Shown here: one piece after another, positions 30,936 through 40,235 of the stretch | Numbering within the stretch: the first letter of the stretch is position 1 | How the letters are laid out: every line of letters starts with the position of its first letter | Assembly: GCA_022570795.1 (NCBI GenBank) | Contig: JAKUDP010000016.1 | Location: 62,001 to 126,000, forward strand | Length of the DNA stretch: 64,000 bases | Direction: 5' to 3' | Source of the DNA: Sphaerulina vaccinii | Taxonomy: Eukaryota > Ascomycota > Dothideomycetes > Mycosphaerellales > Mycosphaerellaceae | Program-made: the position numbers and the translations under genes | Notes under the pieces: generated by a model | What the model saw: the letters and a program-made list of their open reading frames with translations, nothing else | What the model was told of the DNA's origin: nothing | Databases searched by the model: none

Positions 30936-32276
30936 ATGGCTCCCCCCTCTCGTTCTGGCTCGGTGAGTCCTATCTACGATCCCCGTCAAGCACATCGCGA
31001 TATGCAAGATACCTGGTCTGAATCTTCTGCTGATACACGATGGTCTAGCTCGTTCCCGATGCCCACTGCCACCTCTGCCTCTGTCCGTCCCGATGGTCAT
31101 CCTGAGCGCGATGATAGCCTGCCACACTTCGACAATTCTCGTGGCCAGTATACGGGACGCTTGCACCGACAGACCTTATGGCCAACTGTCGAGACTCCGC
31201 GACCTGCCACCTCCTCTGCCGCTGCCACTGCTGCCCCTGTCTCTCGATCTGCCTTTGTCGAACGCGTTGATGGCTTCCTGATGGCCCTTCCCCTCTCTGC
31301 AGTCGACAAGGCCGCAGACTCTGGCATTTCCGTTGCAAAGCGCCTTGGCAGAGCTGTGTCAAAGCGCATCCCGAGAAAAGAGACTCCTGACCTTGTCCCT
31401 GAACCTGTAATCGGTCTACCTGACCAAGTGCAGTTCAACCCAGCTCACAAGCTCATGTCTCTGTCCCTTGCAACTACCGACTCTGCCGCCGCTGCTCGCC
31501 GCCATGAAGTGTGGCTCGCCTCGCTCCCGCCTGTGCGACCCTCTCGCTCTCCTCCTTCGTCTCCTGGCCCTTCTACTGTCCCGCGTCCTGCCACTGCCGT
31601 TCCCGCCGCTGTCCCTCGTCCTGGTGCCCAATCACGAAAGGTGATCGAGTCTACCTGGGGCGGCATCTGCCAAGAAGCGAATCCTACTGGCACGATCAAG
31701 GGCTACGATCCCAAGCAAGGCAGACCAGTCCCGGAAATGCAGCGATCTCCTCCGCCACGGTACGAAGATGTCCCTGAGATGACCTCAACTCTGCGCAAGC
31801 CTGCACCTCCTGCCATCAACATCAATAAGCCACTACCTGAATCACCTCGCCCAGACTCTCTTCGTCGTCAAACTGTTATGCGACGTCGAACGGTTCGCAA
31901 TGCCTCCGAGGTCACGTCTTCAGGTCACGATGATGATGGTACCTATCTCTATGGTCCGCGCGTCAGGGCTCCTATGCCCGCAATTCCTGCCACACCTCCG
32001 TTCTCCGCTCATCCCGATCGCCAGCCCCAAGAAGGCCGATTCCGAGCAGACAACGGCAGCGACGACGGACATCCTGTCGTCGATCAGTTCGCGCGAGCTG
32101 GACATGTCTCTACCTACGCCCATCACGTTCATGAAGACGGGCGGAAAGTGGATTCGTGGCATACGCAGCATGCTGTCACGCCTACAAGTCCGGAGAGTGA
32201 GGGGAGTTCGGAGGATGGGGCTGCTGCTGTTTGGAGGAAGATGGAGGAGGAGAGTGGGATTAGTATGAGGGATTGA
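30936..32276 (+). CDS. Hypothetical disordered protein
   Basis: 446 aa, rich in Ser, Pro, Arg and Ala. Long low-complexity stretches (PPVRPSRSPPSSPGPSTVPR) surround two more conserved-looking parts: FVERVDGFLMALPLSAVDKA with SVAKRLGRAVSKRIPRK, and VIESTWGGICQEANPTGTIK. No known domain. A GTGAGT at 30963 could be a donor but the frame stays open, so I keep one exon. The pattern suggests a regulatory or scaffold protein found only in related fungi. Function unknown. Confidence 0.65.
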   Translation: MAPPSRSGSVSPIYDPRQAHRDMQDTWSESSADTRWSSSFPMPTATSASVRPDGHPERDDSLPHFDNSRGQYTGRLHRQTLWPTVETPRPATSSAAATAAPVSRSAFVERVDGFLMALPLSAVDKAADSGISVAKRLGRAVSKRIPRKETPDLVPEPVIGLPDQVQFNPAHKLMSLSLATTDSAAAARRHEVWLASLPPVRPSRSPPSSPGPSTVPRPATAVPAAVPRPGAQSRKVIESTWGGICQEANPTGTIKGYDPKQGRPVPEMQRSPPPRYEDVPEMTSTLRKPAPPAININKPLPESPRPDSLRRQTVMRRRTVRNASEVTSSGHDDDGTYLYGPRVRAPMPAIPATPPFSAHPDRQPQEGRFRADNGSDDGHPVVDQFARAGHVSTYAHHVHEDGRKVDSWHTQHAVTPTSPESEGSSEDGAAAVWRKMEEESGISMRD

Positions 32277-32429
32277 GAAAGGTGTGTGTGTCATGTTGAT
32301 GATTTACGATATCTGATGATACGAGATGAAAAAAATGTGAGTATAGGTAATGCCAACCAAAAGAATATGTCGTGGAATCATTCGTCATTCTAATTTGAAA
32401 ATCTAACAAGATCTTTTGAACGCAAAAAC

Positions 32430-32583
32430 GCAAAACAATCAGCAGCGCATGCAGTAAGTGGATACATCTTATGGCCTCATAAGCCGTTCAAACTTCTTGA
32501 GTCATCCTTGCCTCCAATGATCAAACGTCAACGTAAGTCAACGAATTACTAGCTTCACCGCTAGGCCATTACTGACTATTGAA
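32430..32583 (-). ncRNA. RNA family unit C1
   Basis: 3' block GCAAAACAATCAGC at 32430-32443; stem CTTAT 32468-32472 with ATAAG 32479-32483; A-box region CCGCTAGGCCATTACTGAC near 32558-32577. Confidence 0.57.
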
Positions 32584-32649
32584 GATACCCGCTTCTCTGA
32601 TCGTATTTCAATGCTGACTGCAGAGCAAAAGTATCAAAAAGATGCAAGA

Positions 32650-32804
32650 GCAAAACAATCAGCACCGACTCGCAGATGCTGCTTTACGTGCTAAGGAAGA
32701 AATCACCCAAGGCTTCGACATCTGCCCCCGAAGTCCCGGCCACTAAACATCGACATGAATCGATGATTTACTAGCTGTCCGCTACACCATTACTGACTAT
32801 TGAG
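32650..32804 (-). ncRNA. RNA family unit C2
   Basis: 3' block GCAAAACAATCAGC at 32650-32663. A 7 bp closing stem GCAGATG 32672-32678 with CATCTGC 32719-32725. Stem-loop 1 is ATCGA-CATGAA-TCGAT. GTATAC at 32822-32827 serves as TATA-like element. Confidence 0.6.
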
Positions 32805-32905
32805 ATGCCTGTACAGCTCATGTATACATACCTCATCCAGCGCCCCAGAGGCAATGGATAAAAATACGACTCAAGGTATCCACGTCCCAAAAGAGGTCCC
32901 AAAGA

Positions 32906-33060
32906 GCAAAACAATCAGCGCTGATTCACGGCACGAAGAGGGCGGAATCGCTGTCAAGTCATTGTAGGCTTGGAAAGACTGGCTCGGTTCTGCGATACCA
33001 AACATCAATATACATTGACGGTTTACTGGCTTGTCCGCTATACCATTACCGACTGTTGAA
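32906..33060 (-). ncRNA. RNA family unit C3
   Basis: 3' block GCAAAACAATCAGC at 32906-32919; stem CAGCG 32916-32920 with CGCTG 32949-32953; stem-loop 1 TCAAT-ATAC-ATTGA; TATA-like CTATATCA at 33079-33086. Confidence 0.6.
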
Positions 33061-33130
33061 GCAGATCCAACTTTACACCTATATCATGGCCAACTACATC
33101 ACCAAGTCACCAAAAGAAGAGTTCTGAGGA

Positions 33131-33287
33131 GCAAAACAATCGAGCTCGACTAAGATAACATGCCGAGATCGACGATTGTCTCAGGGCCGCGGTGGCCCTT
33201 GCAAGCCATTCGGAAAAGTCCAAGTTCAAGCATCGATCAATATCGACGACTTACTGACTCCACTACCTCGCCGGTCGATCGTTGAAG
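33131..33287 (-). ncRNA. RNA family unit C4
   Basis: 3' block GCAAAACAATCGAG at 33131-33144. A 6 bp stem AGGGCC 33183-33188 with GGCCCT 33194-33199. Stem-loop 1 TCGAT-CAAT-ATCGA. Its core is B-like (GACGACTTACTGACTCCAC), so it is a mixed member in cluster C. Confidence 0.6.
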
Positions 33288-33363
33288 ATGTGGAGTGGTG
33301 GGGAGTATATAATAGTCCACTAAGTGCCTCAAGAGGGCAAAAGAACACCAAGGCCAGCAAGAG

Positions 33364-33580
33364 GCAAAACAAGCAGCTGGAGCGCAGCTGTCAGAGCCTC
33401 CCAGCCTTCTACGAAGTCACATTCGGCTCCGCAGAACGGCTTAAGCTCTGAGTGACCAAACATCAACGATCAAGTCCTCATCGCCCCCATCGTCAGAGAA
33501 AGGCCACTCAAGAGTTGTTATGTGAAGATCTTGGTGTTGACGATTTACTGGCCACCGCTGAGCCATTACTGACTGTTGAG
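33364..33580 (-). ncRNA. RNA family unit C5 (with insertion)
   Basis: 3' block GCAAAACAAGCAGC at 33364-33377. Stems CAGCTG 33374-33379 with CAGCTG 33385-33390, and GAGCC 33394-33398 with GGCTC 33425-33429. The insertion spans about 33471-33533. Confidence 0.55.
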
Positions 33581-33658
33581 AATACCCTTTCCATACTCCT
33601 GCATGTACCTCAATACTGCAGGGACGTCAAGTGCAAGAAGACGAATGACTCCTGAGGA

Positions 33659-33935
33659 GCAAAACAATCGGCTCTGTCTCGCAGCTATCACACGGGACCA
33701 CCACAGTCCAAGTCATCGTAGGCTTGGGAAGACTGTCTCGGTTCTGCAGATACCAAACATCAATATACAAGTCCACATCGCCGCCTTCTTGCGAAAGTGG
33801 CCACTCAGAAGAGTTGTTAAGTGGAGACAGATCAACATCACCTCCGTCGGCCGCTCCGAAGAATTGTTATGTGAAGATCTTAAGTGTACATCGACGAGTT
33901 ACTGGCATTGCCGCTGAACCATCACTGATTGTTGG
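33659..33935 (-). ncRNA. RNA family unit C6 (insertion doubled)
   Basis: 3' block GCAAAACAATCGG at 33659-33671; stem GGAC 33695-33698 with GTCC 33706-33709. Two copies of the insertion, about 33771-33830 and 33831-33885. Confidence 0.5.
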
Positions 33936-34038
33936 ATTAGGCGTCCTCTTACTGGAATATGATACTCCAAGCTGAGAGCCAGGCAAACACAGGTGCAAAA
34001 GCAGAGCTCATGTGAATGGAGCAGAGAGTGTAAGAGGT

Positions 34039-34326
34039 GCAAAACAATCAGCACCGGATCGCGGCGTATCAGGACTTCAACACGATTGAGGCCAACTTAT
34101 AGATAGGTTGGACTGATGATAGTGGTTCCGCAGGCACCAGACATTGCTATACAAGTCCCCATCGCCCCCGCCGTGAAGAAGTGGCCGCTCGCAAGAGCTG
34201 TTGTGTGAAGACAGTGTATAAGTGATCGACATCGCCCCCATCGTTAGAGAAGGCTACTCAGAAGAGCTATTATGTGAAGATCTTGATGGATTACTGGCTT
34301 TGCCGCTAGACCATTACTGACTGTTG
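34039..34326 (-). ncRNA. RNA family unit C7 (insertion doubled)
   Basis: 3' block GCAAAACAATCAGC at 34039-34052; stem CCAAC 34092-34096 with GTTGG 34107-34111. Two insertion copies, about 34155-34212 and 34229-34284. Confidence 0.5.
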
Positions 34327-34400
34327 CAATACTGCCTTTTTCAATAGCATACGATAGTCCAAACCAGGATCCAGGCAAGGCACAAAAGGGGTACTTATAT

Positions 34401-34623
34401 GCAAAAAGAAAAGTTGAAACAATTAGCGCTGGAACCTAGCGCGAATCCTACATGGCCGCATTACAGTGTGAAGTCATTGCTGGCTTCGAATGCGTGGTCT
34501 TCGCCTGAGATACCAAACATCAACCAACATCGCCCCCATCCTTAGAGAAAGGCCACTCGAGAGTTGTTATGTGAAGACCTGTATGATCAACTGGCTTTAC
34601 CGCTAGACCATTGCTGACTGTTG
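34401..34623 (-). ncRNA. RNA family unit C8 (with insertion)
   Basis: 3' block shifted to GCAAAAAG..TTGAAACAATTAGC (34401-34427); self-complementary GCGC 34426-34429 with GCGC 34439-34442. Insertion about 34525-34580. Confidence 0.5.
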
Positions 34624-34730
34624 TACTAATCGTCTTCCCACTCGCATATAGTAGTCCATCTCAGTCGTTATAGCATTAGAGTACAAAAAGTGATCAACGC
34701 CTAAGACGATTCGAAGGGAAGGCAAAAGGG

Positions 34731-34948
34731 GCAAAAAGTGAAACAATCAGCGCTGAATCATAGCGCGAATGGCCGCGGACTACACTACCCGAGTCATAGA
34801 AGGCTCTCAGGACTCTAGTCCGTATTTTACATGTACCAAACATCAATTCCCATCGCCTCCGCTGTTACGAAGAGGCCACTTAAGAGTTGTTATGTGAAGT
34901 CCTTAATGAATTACTGGTCTTACCGCTACACCATTACTGACCGTTGAG
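34731..34948 (-). ncRNA. RNA family unit C9 (with insertion)
   Basis: 3' block GCAAAAAGTGAAACAATCAGC spans 34731-34751; GCGC 34750-34753 can pair GCGC 34763-34766 as in C8. Insertion about 34848-34904. Confidence 0.5.
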
Positions 34949-35018
34949 AATCAGGGTGTGAGACTGTGTATAGAGGTCCATTCTGTTAGGCTTGGAGTGG
35001 CAAAAGATCCGTAGAAGT

Positions 35019-35234
35019 GCAAAAAGAGTGAAACAATCAGCTCCGGATCGCAGCTAGCAACCCTTGACATATAAGCACAAGTCGTAGTTGGCTTGAAGCT
35101 CGTATCGTTGGATTTCGCAGGTACCAAACATCAATCCACATCGCCCCCGTCGCTAGAAAGAGGCCGCTCAGAGCTGTTATGTGAAGATCGACGAATTACT
35201 GGTGTTGCCGCTAGACCATTACTGAATTGTTGAG
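35019..35234 (-). ncRNA. RNA family unit C10 (with insertion)
   Basis: 3' block at 35019-35041 (GCAAAAAGAG..AATCAGC); core ends CCGCTAGACCATTACTGAAT; TATA-like GTATATGG at 35252-35259. Insertion about 35134-35188. A 78-codon open frame overlapping its 5' flank is judged spurious. Confidence 0.52.
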
Positions 35235-35259
35235 GATGTTGAGTTTGGTGTTGTATATG

Positions 35260-35812
35260 GCCAACCATTCTTGGTGGGTGTGGGCAGCTGGGTGCATCGA
35301 TGATGGACTTCGCTGTAAACTCCTGGCCATGTCTCCTCTACGAATTACCGAAGGCCATGACGACGCCATCGTTCTCTCTGCTCTTCAACACTGCGCATGG
35401 GAGGAGGGCTTTGAACACATGATTGTCATTGATATGATAGTGGAGACCTTCCATCAGGCTTAGGGCCTCTTTACGAGCGATATGTACACTTCCTCCGCCA
35501 GTCTGGTTCTTCTCCTCGAATCGCTTTCTTCCTCTCCTCGCAACAAAAAGCCATCGTACTTTCGACATTGAAGAATGAAGCGAAGGGTTCTTTCAATATA
35601 CACCATTCCAACTCCTGCGCTGAAAAAGAGTCGCTCGCATTTGATATTCATACATTTTCGGGTTTGTTCCACGGCTTTTCGTGGTCCTGCAATTCGTCAT
35701 TCGTGCTGCTCTTGTTACTCAATTGCTTCGATCGATTGCCGTTGGTTGCATGACTGCCGGCCTTGGAAGTAGTTCCTCCGAATGCAGGTAGATTGAAGTC
35801 ATCAGACAACTC
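35260..35812. other. Spacer between cluster C and the PRELI gene
   Basis: About 550 bp. Short open frames only; presumably the 3' flank of the minus-strand PRELI gene. Nothing recognised. Confidence 0.3.
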
Positions 35813-36532
35813 CTATATCGCCAATTCCCGATCCTTCCTCATGCCCTCCATCACGGCCTGCACACCACCTTCCCTCAGTCGCGCAAGAACAACATACATT
35901 CCCTTCTGCGCCTTGGGCTGGCTCTTCTCAGTCCTCTGCATTCCGATACTTTCGATCGCAGTCCTCACAGCTCCGGAAGTCCAGGATGAGAAGAAGCCTT
36001 GTTTCGCCGGCACCTCCTCACTTTCTCCCGACACGGAGATGGAATTGGCCTGCTGTCCCCATCTCTCCCTCCTCTTACGGATTTGTTCTCCAATGCGACT
36101 TTTCAATGTGACACTAACATCCACATCCGTCCTGTCTCCCTCCTCACCAAGCGCTTCTGGTCGAGAATACGTGTGCTTCTCAATCACAGAAAGCACATTA
36201 TTCCAGTCCAGATTCCTCGAATCAGTCTGCATCCATCCCTCTTTCACATCAATGACGCTCTTCTCCAGGATAAAACTCTGCGTACTCCCTCCCTCATCCG
36301 CACCGAGCGTAGCCCGTGGAATCAAAGCTAGCACACCAGCAGGGAGTCTGCTCTTCTTCAGATGGAGGCGCACGGTCGTCAAACGCTGAGTTTCCGGGTC
36401 ATAGTGTCGCTCGATAGTGTCTGTCGATGCTACGTGCCTCGAGTAAGGATTTGGATAGCGGAGGAAGTAGGCGAGGGAGACGGCGGAGAAGCCGTAATCG
36501 TAGCTGTATTGCGATTGGTAGAACTTCACCAT
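35813..36532 (-). CDS. UPS1: PRELI/MSF1-domain protein, Ups1-like lipid transfer protein
   Basis: 239 aa from the ATG at 36532. The N-terminus MVKFYQSQYSYDYGFSAVSL with FLRYPNPYSRHVASTDTIER matches the PRELI domain start, where RYPNPYS..HV is the Ups1-type signature. DSRNLDWNNVLSVIEKHTYS also fits. In yeast Ups1 with Mdm35 shuttles phosphatidic acid across the mitochondrial intermembrane space for cardiolipin synthesis. The protein is longer than yeast Ups1, with a C-terminal extension ending MRKDRELAI. The open frame continues 45 codons upstream, but that part is low-complexity and unlike the family, so I start at 36532. UPS1 rather than UPS2 is inferred from the signature only. Divergent from the TrpRS gene. 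Confidence 0.8.
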   Translation of the reverse strand: MVKFYQSQYSYDYGFSAVSLAYFLRYPNPYSRHVASTDTIERHYDPETQRLTTVRLHLKKSRLPAGVLALIPRATLGADEGGSTQSFILEKSVIDVKEGWMQTDSRNLDWNNVLSVIEKHTYSRPEALGEEGDRTDVDVSVTLKSRIGEQIRKRRERWGQQANSISVSGESEEVPAKQGFFSSWTSGAVRTAIESIGMQRTEKSQPKAQKGMYVVLARLREGGVQAVMEGMRKDRELAI

Positions 36533-36979
36533 TGTCACGGTCGGCGGAAGATGTTGTGAGGGTAGCCCATAGCCTGTCCTGCGATGAAGATGGAAATGTT
36601 GTTGATGTCGTGAAGATGATCGTGGTGGCGAGATGGAGAGAGAAGTGGTCGTGTGCTGCGAAGGCAAGGATTCGAGCCGACTAGTGGAGCTTCCCGTGCT
36701 CCCGCTGAGCCTCTCCTCCAGTTCTGGAGCATACCCTGACCAGACATGCGGTATACACTGTGCTGCGGACGTGACTCACTATACTCCGAGATGGAACTGC
36801 CCGTAGACTCTGGGCCGACCGGCGGAAAGAAACGCCGATGTCCGTTCCTTCCCCACCACTTTCGCGCTAAGGAGTCACTCTCGAGCTGTTTCACTTTCCA
36901 GCAGATCTCGAGCTGTTTCACTTTCCAGCAGATCAAAAAGTTGGGGCTCTTCTCGAGAAACAATAACAACCACGCCAAC
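36533..36979. promoter_or_regulatory. Divergent promoter UPS1-like / TrpRS with 27 bp duplication
   Basis: A perfect tandem duplication with 27 bp period covers 36879-36932 (TCTCGAGCTGTTTCACTTTC plus CAGCAGA, twice), 50-100 bp upstream of the TrpRS start. It may lie in the 5' UTR. The region is GC-balanced with no TATA box. A tRNA-like GGCTCGAATCC on the minus strand near 36670-36680 does not fold as a tRNA. Confidence 0.6.
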
Positions 36980-38368
36980 ATGTCGACGACCGAAGCTGTT
37001 GGCGCACCGCCCGCTGTGGCAGAGACGAAAGAAGAGAAGAAAGGATCTTCCCAAAAGATTGATCCATACAATGTTGCAGGCGAAGTGGACGACACGGGCA
37101 ATGTCAAAGCCATTGACTACGAACGCCTGATCGAGGAATTTGGCGTACAACCACTCTCCCAAGAGATAATCGACAAATTCGTGCGCATCACCGGCAAATC
37201 AGCTCACCTTCTCATCCGCCGGAAGATCTTCTTCGCACACCGCGACTTCGACAAACTGCTGGACGTCTACGAGAAATATGGCACCTTCATGCTGTACACC
37301 GGCCGAGGACCTTCGAGTGGGAGCATGCATCTCGGACACACCGTACCTTTCCTCTTCACAAAATGGTTACAAGAGCTGTTTGACGTCCCACTGGTGATCA
37401 TGATAACGGACGACGAGAAATACCTGTACACGAAACACAAGAACAAGGGCGTTACGAAGAAAGGTGCTGAGGTAGCAGACTTCATCGACTACGCACATGA
37501 TAACATGAAGGATATCATCGCGTTGGGATTCGACATGAAAAAGACATTCATCTACACAGATTATGAATTCATAGGCGGACACTTCTTGCAGAACGTTTCG
37601 GAGTATGAGTCGATGGTTACAGTAAACCAGGCGCAAGGCGCTTTCGGCTTCGACGACAGCACTTCGATCGGCTTGACTGCTTACGCCGCGAAACAAGGCG
37701 CTGCTGCTTTCCCTTCGAGCTACCCGGAGCTCTTTGGCTACAAAGACTATCGACTTCCTGAACTCGACCCCGCTGGTCTACGGCGACATAAGACTCTGTC
37801 ACAGATTCCCGTCCTGATTCCTTGTGCGATTGACCAAGAGCCTTACTTCCGTATCCTACGAGAACGTTGCAAGAGAATGAAGCACCAACACGAGAAGCCT
37901 TCTCTTATCTTGTCACAGTTCTTGACAGCGTTACAAGGCCCTGGAGGGAAAATGAGCGCTTCAGATCCCAACTCCGCCATCTTCATGTCTGATAAGCCGA
38001 ATGAGATCAAGAACAAAATCAACAAGCACGCATTCTCAGGTGGGCGGGAAACGAGAGAGGAGCAGGAAAAGTATGGTGGGAATCCGGATGTCGATGTGGC
38101 ATACACATACCTCTCATACTTCCTAGACTCAGACGACGAACTTCGGGACTTGTACGACAAGTATAAGAGCGGGAAGATGGGCACAGGAGACATGAAGAAG
38201 AGGTGTATTGCGGAGCTACAAAAGTTCGTTCAGGAGTTCCAGGACAGAAGAGCGAAGGTAGACGATGCGGAGATGCGGAAGTTCACTGCATATCCGAGGA
38301 AACTGGAGTGCAAGGGTGTTGATGCTGTGGCGGATGGGTTGAAGGATTTGAGCTTGAAGGATAAGTGA
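36980..38368 (+). CDS. WRS1: Cytosolic tryptophanyl-tRNA synthetase
   Basis: 462 aa class I aminoacyl-tRNA synthetase of the eukaryotic/archaeal TrpRS type. The HIGH-equivalent is in GRGPSSGSMHLGHTVPFLF, the KMSKS-equivalent is GGKMSASDPNSA, and MITDDEKYLYT plus DYEFIGGHFLQNVSEYESMV are typical TrpRS sequences. It charges tRNA-Trp with tryptophan. The frame is open 78 codons upstream of 36980, but that sequence includes the 27 bp duplication and is unlike the family. The MSTTEAVGAPP start preceded by CAAC is therefore preferred; an upstream start producing a mitochondrial form cannot be excluded. Intronless. Confidence 0.92.
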   Translation: MSTTEAVGAPPAVAETKEEKKGSSQKIDPYNVAGEVDDTGNVKAIDYERLIEEFGVQPLSQEIIDKFVRITGKSAHLLIRRKIFFAHRDFDKLLDVYEKYGTFMLYTGRGPSSGSMHLGHTVPFLFTKWLQELFDVPLVIMITDDEKYLYTKHKNKGVTKKGAEVADFIDYAHDNMKDIIALGFDMKKTFIYTDYEFIGGHFLQNVSEYESMVTVNQAQGAFGFDDSTSIGLTAYAAKQGAAAFPSSYPELFGYKDYRLPELDPAGLRRHKTLSQIPVLIPCAIDQEPYFRILRERCKRMKHQHEKPSLILSQFLTALQGPGGKMSASDPNSAIFMSDKPNEIKNKINKHAFSGGRETREEQEKYGGNPDVDVAYTYLSYFLDSDDELRDLYDKYKSGKMGTGDMKKRCIAELQKFVQEFQDRRAKVDDAEMRKFTAYPRKLECKGVDAVADGLKDLSLKDK

Positions 38369-38734
38369 AGTGGTGACGGGAAAGAGAAGGATGTGATGCG
38401 GCATTGAGATCACGCAGAAGCGTGACATAGTAGACTTTGCTTTGCACAACCTACCAGCTGCAGAGCTCTGTGCACGAGCATTGACTTTATGCTCAGAGCG
38501 TGACTGCCCAGACACAACACCAAGATAGAAGGCATGTCTAGACACCGAGCAAGTCGGCCACGGCCTTGACTTCAAATGAAAAGCATGATACCACGAGCTA
38601 GCTCCATGGAGGCTGTACGGAATGAAAAGCTGCGAAGCATTACTCAACCACCCACCTCTCCACTCGTGACACCACTGGCTGATATGTTCGCATTTATCGG
38701 GTCCCTGCCACGCTCCGCGCTCTCTACTGGAGAC
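38369..38734. other. TrpRS 3' flank
   Basis: About 370 bp between the TrpRS stop and the first TATA-like element of cluster D. Nothing recognised. Confidence 0.35.
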
Positions 38735-38762
38735 TCATATACAATCCCCAACCTTCAACATT

Positions 38763-38924
38763 CAGCAGTCGTCCATAGTCTAGTGGTCCAGCTATAGGTC
38801 GCAGTCAACATGCTGTGCTGAGAAACACTCAAACTGATATGGCTAATGCCGAAGACATTTGTCTGGGTCGAGCCACTCTCTATCGAGGCTCTCGCCTATG
38901 TAGGACGATTGTTTTGCCTTTTGC
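38763..38924 (+). ncRNA. RNA family unit D1
   Basis: TCATATAC 38735-38742; A-box TAGTCTAGTGG 38776-38786; T-block GGACGATTGTTTTGCCTTTT from 38903. Stems AGAC 38853-38856 with GTCT 38861-38864, and GAGCC 38870-38874 with GGCTC 38887-38891. Confidence 0.63.
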
Positions 38925-39022
38925 TTCCTACTTTTCTTATACTTGCAACTTTACTTCCTGATCTTTTGCTGACTGCTTCTGCCAGATAGTGACCTTCATA
39001 TACCATAACCACTTGTCACATT

Positions 39023-39182
39023 CAACAGTCGTCCTTGGTCTAGTGGTGTGACCAGTAAGTCACAGTCATCACGCTGTGCTAATAAACACCCAGGCTGTAG
39101 AGTACCTAGCCGAAGACAGATGTCTTTCCCGAGGATGTTCCTGCTGCAATGCCACTGGCACAGGGCGATTGTCTTGTCCTTT
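39023..39182 (+). ncRNA. RNA family unit D2
   Basis: TCATATAC 38996-39003; A-box TGGTCTAGTGG 39036-39046; T-block GGCGATTGTCTTGTCCTTT 39164-39182. Stems AAGAC 39113-39117 with GTCTT 39122-39126 (tetraloop AGAT), and TGCC 39150-39153 with GGCA 39157-39160. The first stem matches D1 in position with an extra pair. Confidence 0.63.
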
Positions 39183-39280
39183 GGCAGCAATTTCACCCTA
39201 GCGGCCAGCGAGCCCTTGACATTTTTGCTAAATCCTTCGCTGATATTAGACACTCATATACGACCCCCAACCTACATTCC

Positions 39281-39440
39281 TCAATGGTCGTCCGTGTCCT
39301 AGTGGAATATTCGTAAGTCGTTGGTATAGCTGATGCTTGAACATAGTCCTGTGTGCGAAATTGGTTAAAAGGTTAGCAAGCGCCTATGGGACGAGTTTAG
39401 TGTGGTCTCAGCCTCAAGAGCTGGCAGCGATTGTTTTGCT
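39281..39440 (+). ncRNA. RNA family unit D3
   Basis: TCATATAC 39254-39261; A-box variant TGTCCTAGTGG 39295-39305; T-block GCGATTGTTTTGCTCCTCTT from 39427 with a further CTTTTGC at about 39456. Closing stem CATAG 39342-39346 with CTATG 39384-39388. Confidence 0.6.
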
Positions 39441-39523
39441 CCTCTTTGGGTCTCTTCTTTTGCTTCTCTTTCATACCATGACCCTTGATTAGCCATCATA
39501 TATACCCAGAAGTCCTCATGATC

Positions 39524-39689
39524 CAACAGTCGTCCGTGGTCTAGTGGGATACTCGTAAGTCGTCAGCATGGCTGATGCTTGAAAGCAATCTGCTACCGAG
39601 CTTCCTCCAGGGTATATCAAGCCTGGCAGAGAGACCACTTAGTAGTCTCAACACACGATTAGAGGGCGATTGTTTTGCTCTTCTTTTGC
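39524..39689 (+). ncRNA. RNA family unit D4 (good type example)
   Basis: TCATATATAC 39496-39505; A-box TGGTCTAGTGG 39537-39547; CGTAAGTCGTCAGCATGGCT then GATGCTTGA form stem-loop 1; T-block 39665-39689 with two TTTT runs. Stems CCAGG 39607-39611 with CCTGG 39622-39626, and GAGAC 39631-39635 with GTCTC 39645-39649. Confidence 0.66.
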
Positions 39690-39762
39690 CCCGTTTCTCC
39701 TTCTTTCAGTCGTCCGCAGGCCACTCATGAGGCATCATATGCATCCCGCAAATTCCATACCC

Positions 39763-39930
39763 TAACAGTCGTCCGTGGTCTAGTGGACTAGACATCAAGT
39801 TATTGGCAAAGCTGACGCTTGGATATCCTCCGACATGAAGCGCCTACCGAAGTCGAATTGAGATTTTCGCATGTCGGTGACGATCAGGGGACGCCTTAGG
39901 GTTAGGGGCGATTGTTTTGCTCTTCTTTTA
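39763..39930 (+). ncRNA. RNA family unit D5
   Basis: TCATATGC 39735-39742; A-box TGGTCTAGTGG 39776-39786; T-block 39907-39930 ending CTTTTA. An 8 bp perfect stem CCGACATG 39830-39837 with CATGTCGG 39870-39877 spans the variable segment. Confidence 0.64.
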
Positions 39931-40002
39931 CTCCTTCTGCTGCTGTTCTCTTCTAGCGCGATGCTTGTGAGGTATCATATACGATTGTCAATCCGGTATT
40001 TT

Positions 40003-40139
40003 CAACAGGCGCCCATGGTCTAGTGGCATGATCGATAAGTCGCCAGCATAGCTGATGCTGAAGTGTATGCAACGAGGCTAGCCGCTGGAAATACTTCACC
40101 TGGCTCATATGCCATTAGGTATGAAGCGATTGTTTTGCC
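40003..40139 (+). ncRNA. RNA family unit D6
   Basis: TCATATAC 39975-39982; A-box TGGTCTAGTGG 40016-40026; stem-loop 1 CCAGCATAGCTGATGCTG; T-block GCGATTGTTTTGCC 40126-40139. Short stem TGGC 40101-40104 with GCCA 40111-40114. Variable segment about 20 nt shorter than its neighbours. Confidence 0.6.
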
Positions 40140-40235
40140 TCGCACTCTCTCTTTTTGCTCGCCAAGACCATTCTCTTACACATCTCCTGCTGTCGAGACA
40201 TACAGGTACATATGCACTACCGATTCGTGTCTCTC

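Larger units (their letters stand above)
32430..35234 (-). repeat. Cluster C: ten reverse units, a diverged subfamily
   Basis: All units read leftward. The 3' block is GCAAAACAATCAGC rather than ..ATCGCC, and the A-box block reads (reverse complement) TAATGGTCTAGCGG. Units C5-C10 contain an extra ~55 nt segment (plus-strand CATCGCCCCCATCG.. to GTTATGTGAAG) in the stem-loop 1 loop; C6 and C7 carry it twice. The subfamily is more uniform within the cluster than against A, B, D or E. Confidence 0.78.

Noticed and set aside
35227..35463. Plus-strand open frame of 78 codons
   Set aside because: Begins inside RNA unit C10 on the opposite strand and has no domain.
36661..36760. Minus-strand tRNA-Ser-like sequence (GGCTCGAATCC)
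   Set aside because: T-stem does not pair and no acceptor stem exists.
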